DNA of 9,490 nt from NCBI GenBank assembly GCA_017990305.1, contig JAGNOB010000030.1:1-9490 (forward strand). The letters run 5' to 3'. The notes beneath the pieces were generated by a model that saw only the letters and a program-made list of their open reading frames with translations, did not search any database and was not told the origin of the DNA. Each line of letters opens with the position of its first letter. The first letter of the stretch is position 1. The DNA is from Leucobacter sp. Its GTDB lineage: Bacteria; Actinomycetota; Actinomycetes; Actinomycetales; Microbacteriaceae. The position numbers and the translations under genes were made by a program. This document shows, one piece after another, positions 6,491-9,490 of this stretch.

Positions 6491-7678
6491 TTATGCGTCC
6501 CAGCGACGGAACAGCGCAGCGAGCGCCTGGCCGCCGCCGATGCACATCGACACGATTGCGTGGTCATGGCCGCGGCGCTGCAGATCCATTGCCGCGCGCA
6601 GTGAAAGGATCGCGCCCGTTGCGCCGACAGGGTGGCCGAGCGCGATTGCGCCGCCGTACGGGTTCGTGCGTGCCGGGTCGAGACCGGAATCGCGGATCAC
6701 CGCAATGGCCTGCGACGCGAACGCTTCGTTCATCTCGGTGTGCCCGATGTCGTCGGGGGACAGGCCAGTCTGCTCGAACAGCTTCGCGAGCGCGAGCGTC
6801 GGTGCGTAGCCCATGATCTCGGGCTCGATCCCCGCAGTGGTGACCGCTTCGATGGTCGCGAGCGGGGCGAGCCCGCGCGCGCGGGCGTCCGATTCGCGCA
6901 TGAGCACGACCGCGCCGGCGCCGTCGTTAATTCCTGAAGCATTGCCGGCTGTCACCGATCCGCCATCCTTGAACGCGGGTCGCAGCCCAGCGAGCACCTC
7001 CTGGGTGGTTCCCGGCTTGGGGTGCTCGTCAACCGACACCGTCACGGGCTTCCTGCCCGAGGTCGTAACAGGCACGATTTCCTCCGCGAAGACCGCCTGG
7101 GACTCGGGAAGCGCGGCTCGACGCTGGCTCTCAACCGCAAATGCATCCTGATCCTCGCGGCTCACGCCGAAGCGCTCCGCGACGTTCTCTGCGGTAGTGC
7201 CCATGTGCTTGCCCGTGAAGGGATCGCTGAGCATCTGCAACGTCCCGTCGACCAGGGTGCGGTCACCCAACCGGTCGTTGAATCGTGCGTTGTAATCGTA
7301 GAACGGGAGCCGGGTCATGTTCTCGTCGCCGCCTGCAACGACGACGTCTACGCCGCCCCAGAGTAGCTGCTGAGCGCCCGACCAAATTGCTTGCAACCCC
7401 GACCCACAGAGCCGGTTCACCGTGAACGCTGGCACACGAGTGTGCAGGCCAGCTGCGAGTGCGACCCGCCTCGCATTGTAAGCGTCAGCGCCGATCTGAC
7501 CGATGTTACCCATGACGACTTCGCCGACCTCATCGCCAGAGATGCCTGCCCGAATGAGCGCTTCCCGCACCGCGAACGCGCCAAGCTCGTGCGCTTCAGT
7601 ATCGCGGAACGCCTTGCCGAAGCTGCCGATAGGCGTGCGAGCTCCAGCAATAATTGCGACTCTCTCAGAAGTATTCAC
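6491..7678 (-). CDS. Acetyl-CoA C-acyltransferase (thiolase family)
   Basis: This 395-residue protein is a full-length degradative/biosynthetic thiolase. Cys91 in NRLCGSGLQAI is the acyl-accepting nucleophile, NEAF has Asn317, GGAIALGHPVGATGA carries His349, and SMCIGGGQ carries the second catalytic Cys379. Residues TAGNASGINDGAGA (243-256) form the usual substrate loop. It should cleave a 3-oxoacyl-CoA with CoA to acetyl-CoA (or propionyl-CoA) and a shortened acyl-CoA, or condense two acetyl-CoA in reverse. Chain-length preference cannot be read. The GTG at 7678 is well supported by AGGAG 8 bases upstream. The gene is divergent from the cyclase-family/ligase pair and is followed by a strong hairpin, so it is probably a single-gene transcript. 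Its 5' region has a 12-base perfect palindrome at 7714-7725, a likely operator. Context with CoA ligases and an acyl-CoA carboxylase supports a role in acid breakdown. Confidence 0.94.
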   Translation of the reverse strand: MNTSERVAIIAGARTPIGSFGKAFRDTEAHELGAFAVREALIRAGISGDEVGEVVMGNIGQIGADAYNARRVALAAGLHTRVPAFTVNRLCGSGLQAIWSGAQQLLWGGVDVVVAGGDENMTRLPFYDYNARFNDRLGDRTLVDGTLQMLSDPFTGKHMGTTAENVAERFGVSREDQDAFAVESQRRAALPESQAVFAEEIVPVTTSGRKPVTVSVDEHPKPGTTQEVLAGLRPAFKDGGSVTAGNASGINDGAGAVVLMRESDARARGLAPLATIEAVTTAGIEPEIMGYAPTLALAKLFEQTGLSPDDIGHTEMNEAFASQAIAVIRDSGLDPARTNPYGGAIALGHPVGATGAILSLRAAMDLQRRGHDHAIVSMCIGGGQALAALFRRWDA

Positions 7679-7713
7679 GGTGTTGTCTCCTCACAGTGGT
7701 GTGCAAGGAACGC

Positions 7714-7725
7714 GTGACGCGTCAC
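7714..7725. promoter_or_regulatory. Perfect 12-base palindrome, candidate operator
   Basis: GTGACGCGTCAC is a perfect palindrome 36-47 bases before the thiolase start. Its size and position suit a dimeric repressor of the TetR or GntR kind that controls the thiolase and perhaps the divergent operon. No gene for such a regulator is in the window. Confidence 0.4.
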
Positions 7726-7768
7726 AGGGCTCCGTTGCGTGATCGATCTCGCCCCCAGCATCTCAGAT

Positions 7769-7790
7769 TGCCCGCTATCTGGGCAGGGCA
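7769..7790. repeat. TGCCC/GGGCA inverted repeat with an extra half-site
   Basis: TGCCC (7769-7773) and GGGCA (7781-7785) are inverted around a 7-base centre, and a second GGGCA follows directly (7786-7790). The same half-sites recur at 7885-7890 (TGCCCG) and 7906-7911 (CGGGCA), so the two pairs flank the cyclase promoter. This may be an operator pair or chance GC-rich symmetry. Confidence 0.3.
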
Positions 7791-7846
7791 TAAGTGCACA
7801 GCGCGCCGGCACAAGACTGACACCGAGCCACAACTCGAGACGTTTA

Positions 7847-7875
7847 TTGACAGGTGTTGATTTTTTGCGGATACT
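7847..7875 (+). promoter_or_regulatory. Promoter of the cyclase-family/ligase operon
   Basis: A consensus -35 TTGACA (7847-7852) is followed after exactly 17 bases by the -10 GATACT (7870-7875, 4 of 6 to TATAAT). Transcription would start near 7882, leaving a leader of about 55 bases. It is a typical housekeeping-sigma promoter and the best promoter match in the window. Confidence 0.7.
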
Positions 7876-7936
7876 CGAAATAGTTGCCCGGACTCGGCGC
7901 CTTCGCGGGCACACAACCGTGACGAGGGAGAAGCGC

Positions 7937-8905
7937 ATGTCAACGTCGACACCAGAACCTGTCCCGATGCTCGCTGACTACCTGCGAGAGTCGCCATCGA
8001 ATTGGGGAAAGTGGGGGCCCGATGACGAAGTCGGGTCACTCAACTACCTCACCGCCGACGAAGTGCTCCGCGGGGTGCAACACGTCACCTCTGGAACAGT
8101 AGTGACCCTGCAGCGGCTCATCGGCGACCCAAATGGAGACCCCGTGTGGCCGTCGCGGACGCCAGCGGTGAGAACGATGGTAGTCGACGAATCGACGTGG
8201 GATACCGAAAACGCCCCGCAGTTCCCGGGCGGTACCCACTACGCCGACGACAAGCTTGAAGCATTTCTGCAGGGCTCGACGCAATACGATGCCCTCGGGC
8301 ACGTCTGGTACGAGGGCAAGCTTTGGAACGGATACGATGCCCGAACCACGATCGGGGGACTCGACAAGGCCAGCGTAGAACCCATTGCCCAGCGAGGTGT
8401 TGTCGGCCGAGGGGTACTGCTTGACATGGCGCGTTTCCGCGGAAAAGCCGCCCTGGAACCCGCGGAGACGTTTACGCACGAAGACTTGCTTGCCTGCGCC
8501 AGCGCCCAGGGGATCACCATCGAGAAGCACGACATTATTGTTGTCCGCACCAATTTTCTCCAGCGGTTCTTCGACCTCGGTGACGCGTTCTACGAGAACT
8601 TCTGCGAGCCAGGGCTGACGCACAGCAAGGAGCTCGTGCAATGGTTCCAAGACATGGAGATCCCGAATCTGGTGACAGACACGATCGCGAACGAGGTGAC
8701 ATACGACCCGGTTTCGGGCATTGCGCTCCCGCTCCACAGCGCCCTGATGCGCAACCTCGGAGTCACGCTGACTGAGATCTGTGACCTCGAAAAACTCGCC
8801 GAGCGGTGCCGAGAAGCTGATCAATACAGTTTCCTGTACGTCGCGGCCCCACTCAAGATTCATGGTGCCTCGGGATCGCCAGTGAACCCGATCGCGATCC
8901 TGTAG
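7937..8905 (+). CDS. Cyclase-family metal-dependent hydrolase
   Basis: This 322-residue protein belongs to the cyclase family (Pfam Cyclase), which includes manganese/zinc enzymes such as kynurenine formamidase and isatin hydrolase. These enzymes hydrolyse amide or ester-like bonds, often in rings. The usual metal motif HxGTHxDxPxH appears here in variant form as GSTQYDALGH, with Q116, D118 and H122; this looks like the longer family branch of about 320 residues. Further likely active-site region residues are E253 and H267 (LPLHSAL). No signal peptide is seen, so it is probably cytoplasmic. ATG 7937 is chosen because AGGGAG lies 6 bases upstream and the longer open frame (from 7739) crosses the promoter. 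The second ligase begins 8 bases after the stop, so hydrolysis and CoA activation of the product are probably coupled. The substrate is unknown. Confidence 0.88.
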   Translation: MSTSTPEPVPMLADYLRESPSNWGKWGPDDEVGSLNYLTADEVLRGVQHVTSGTVVTLQRLIGDPNGDPVWPSRTPAVRTMVVDESTWDTENAPQFPGGTHYADDKLEAFLQGSTQYDALGHVWYEGKLWNGYDARTTIGGLDKASVEPIAQRGVVGRGVLLDMARFRGKAALEPAETFTHEDLLACASAQGITIEKHDIIVVRTNFLQRFFDLGDAFYENFCEPGLTHSKELVQWFQDMEIPNLVTDTIANEVTYDPVSGIALPLHSALMRNLGVTLTEICDLEKLAERCREADQYSFLYVAAPLKIHGASGSPVNPIAIL

Positions 8906-8913
8906 GTGGCGTG

Positions 8914-9490
8914 ATGGCAGCCCCAGCACAGCCGTGCCGACCGAGCTATCCCGCAGGCCTCCCGCACGAGATCGCGGTCGAGTACGAATCGGTACTCGCA
9001 GCGTTTGCGGCAACCGTGACACGCACTCCAGAGGCTTCGGCCATTCACTACTTTGATGGCACGCTGAGTTTTCGCGAACTCGATGAGCGCTCAGATGCGC
9101 TCGCCGTGGCGTTGCAAGAACGCGGCTTTGCTCGCGGTGACCGACTCGCGCTCTACCTGCAGAATAATCCAGCGTTTGTCGTTGGGTTGCTCGCTGCTTG
9201 GAAGGCCGGGGGAATTGGTGTCGCGGTCAACCCGATGAACCTTGAACGGGAGCTCGCGCACGTCCTTGATGACTCCGGAGCCAGCGTGCTCGTGTGCCTT
9301 GATGAGCTGTACGACCGGGTCGCTCGCTCTGTCGTTGGGCGGCAGGGAAGTACAGTGGCGACCGTCATCACCTGCTCGGCGCGTGACGACCAGACCCGAG
9401 GAGACCCACGAGTGTTCCCCGCAGAGGCAGGGGCGCCCGCGCCCAGGCCCGCGATCACCACGCGTGAGCGGTGCGAGCTGTCGGACCTTA
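8914..9490 (+). CDS. AMP-forming acyl-CoA ligase, N-terminal part (runs off right edge)
   Basis: The 192 residues present form the N-terminal subdomain of an ANL-superfamily ligase: AIHYFDGTLSFRELDERSD (43-61), RGDRLALYLQNNPAFVVGLLAAWKAGG (74-100) and GVAVNPMNLERELAHVL (102-118). The catalytic P-loop and C-terminal lysine lie beyond the edge. AGGTGG, which begins on the last two bases of the cyclase-family stop codon, precedes ATG 8914 by 4 bases; a GTG at 8911 is also in frame. It shares clear similarity with the minus-strand ligase at 2032-3786 (for example AIHYFDGTLSFREL against AIHFYGRDISYAEL), so the locus has two ligase paralogues, perhaps for different acids. The 8-base gap to the cyclase-family gene suggests one transcript and use of the hydrolase product as substrate. 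The acid is not known. Confidence 0.9.
   Translation, partial: MAAPAQPCRPSYPAGLPHEIAVEYESVLAAFAATVTRTPEASAIHYFDGTLSFRELDERSDALAVALQERGFARGDRLALYLQNNPAFVVGLLAAWKAGGIGVAVNPMNLERELAHVLDDSGASVLVCLDELYDRVARSVVGRQGSTVATVITCSARDDQTRGDPRVFPAEAGAPAPRPAITTRERCELSDL

Larger units (their letters stand above)
7679..7936. other. Divergent control region between thiolase and cyclase-family genes
   Basis: These 258 bases hold no convincing gene. An in-frame extension of the cyclase-family gene back to 7739 looks non-coding. The region contains a 12-base palindrome, a good plus-strand promoter, and repeated TGCCC/GGGCA half-sites, listed separately. No clear -35/-10 pair was found for the thiolase on the minus strand. 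Confidence 0.6.

Noticed and set aside
7739..7936. N-terminal extension of the cyclase-family protein
   Set aside because: It would span the TTGACA/GATACT promoter, and a good ribosome site supports ATG 7937.
8036..9022. Long minus-strand open frame (328 codons) opposite the cyclase-family gene
   Set aside because: It lies antisense to a well-supported gene, its translation resembles no family, and it crosses the cyclase/ligase junction. Long antisense frames are common in high-GC DNA.
1..9490. tRNA, rRNA, CRISPR array, insertion sequence, prophage or riboswitch
   Set aside because: I found no cloverleaf-like segments, no regularly spaced repeats, no transposase or integrase motifs and no recognisable aptamer. 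The window is almost fully coding.

Overview
The window is high-GC DNA with dense coding, GTG as well as ATG starts, purine-rich Shine-Dalgarno sites and short or overlapping gene junctions. This points to an actinomycete, most likely a Microbacteriaceae-type organism such as Leucobacter or Microbacterium. The assignment is inferred from base composition and protein style; no rRNA, tRNA or other phylogenetic marker is present.

Layout from left to right. (1) Minus strand, 1-3786: an acyl-CoA ligase gene whose stop overlaps the start of a large single-chain biotin-dependent carboxylase (biotin carboxylase, biotinyl domain, then the beginning of a carboxyltransferase). The carboxylase runs off the left edge. 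(2) A 272-base divergent gap. (3) Plus strand, 4059-5847: a two-component system with an OmpR/PhoB-type response regulator and an overlapping sensor kinase. (4) Minus strand, 5815-6372: a small VanZ-like membrane protein converging on, and overlapping, the kinase. (5) A strong hairpin that folds only in minus-strand RNA, read as the terminator of the next gene. (6) Minus strand, 6491-7678: a thiolase. (7) A 258-base divergent control region with a good promoter and several symmetric elements. (8) Plus strand, 7937 to the right edge: a cyclase-family metal-dependent hydrolase followed 8 bases later by a second acyl-CoA ligase, cut by the window edge.

Four enzyme types occur together: a cyclase-family hydrolase, CoA ligases, a thiolase and an acyl-CoA carboxylase. 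This suggests a catabolic locus in which a cyclic compound or an amide/ester is hydrolysed to a carboxylate, activated with CoA, shortened by thiolysis, and the products passed through carboxylation. The substrate cannot be read from the sequence. The two-component system and VanZ-like gene sit between the two catabolic arms. They may regulate them or be an unrelated envelope-sensing module.

The less ordinary points are the one-polypeptide carboxylase with a shortened biotinyl domain, a near-consensus parS (ParB-binding) sequence inside its coding region, the variant metal motif of the cyclase-family protein, a probable leaderless start for the response regulator with a helical-phase direct repeat, and the symmetric elements in the thiolase/cyclase control region.
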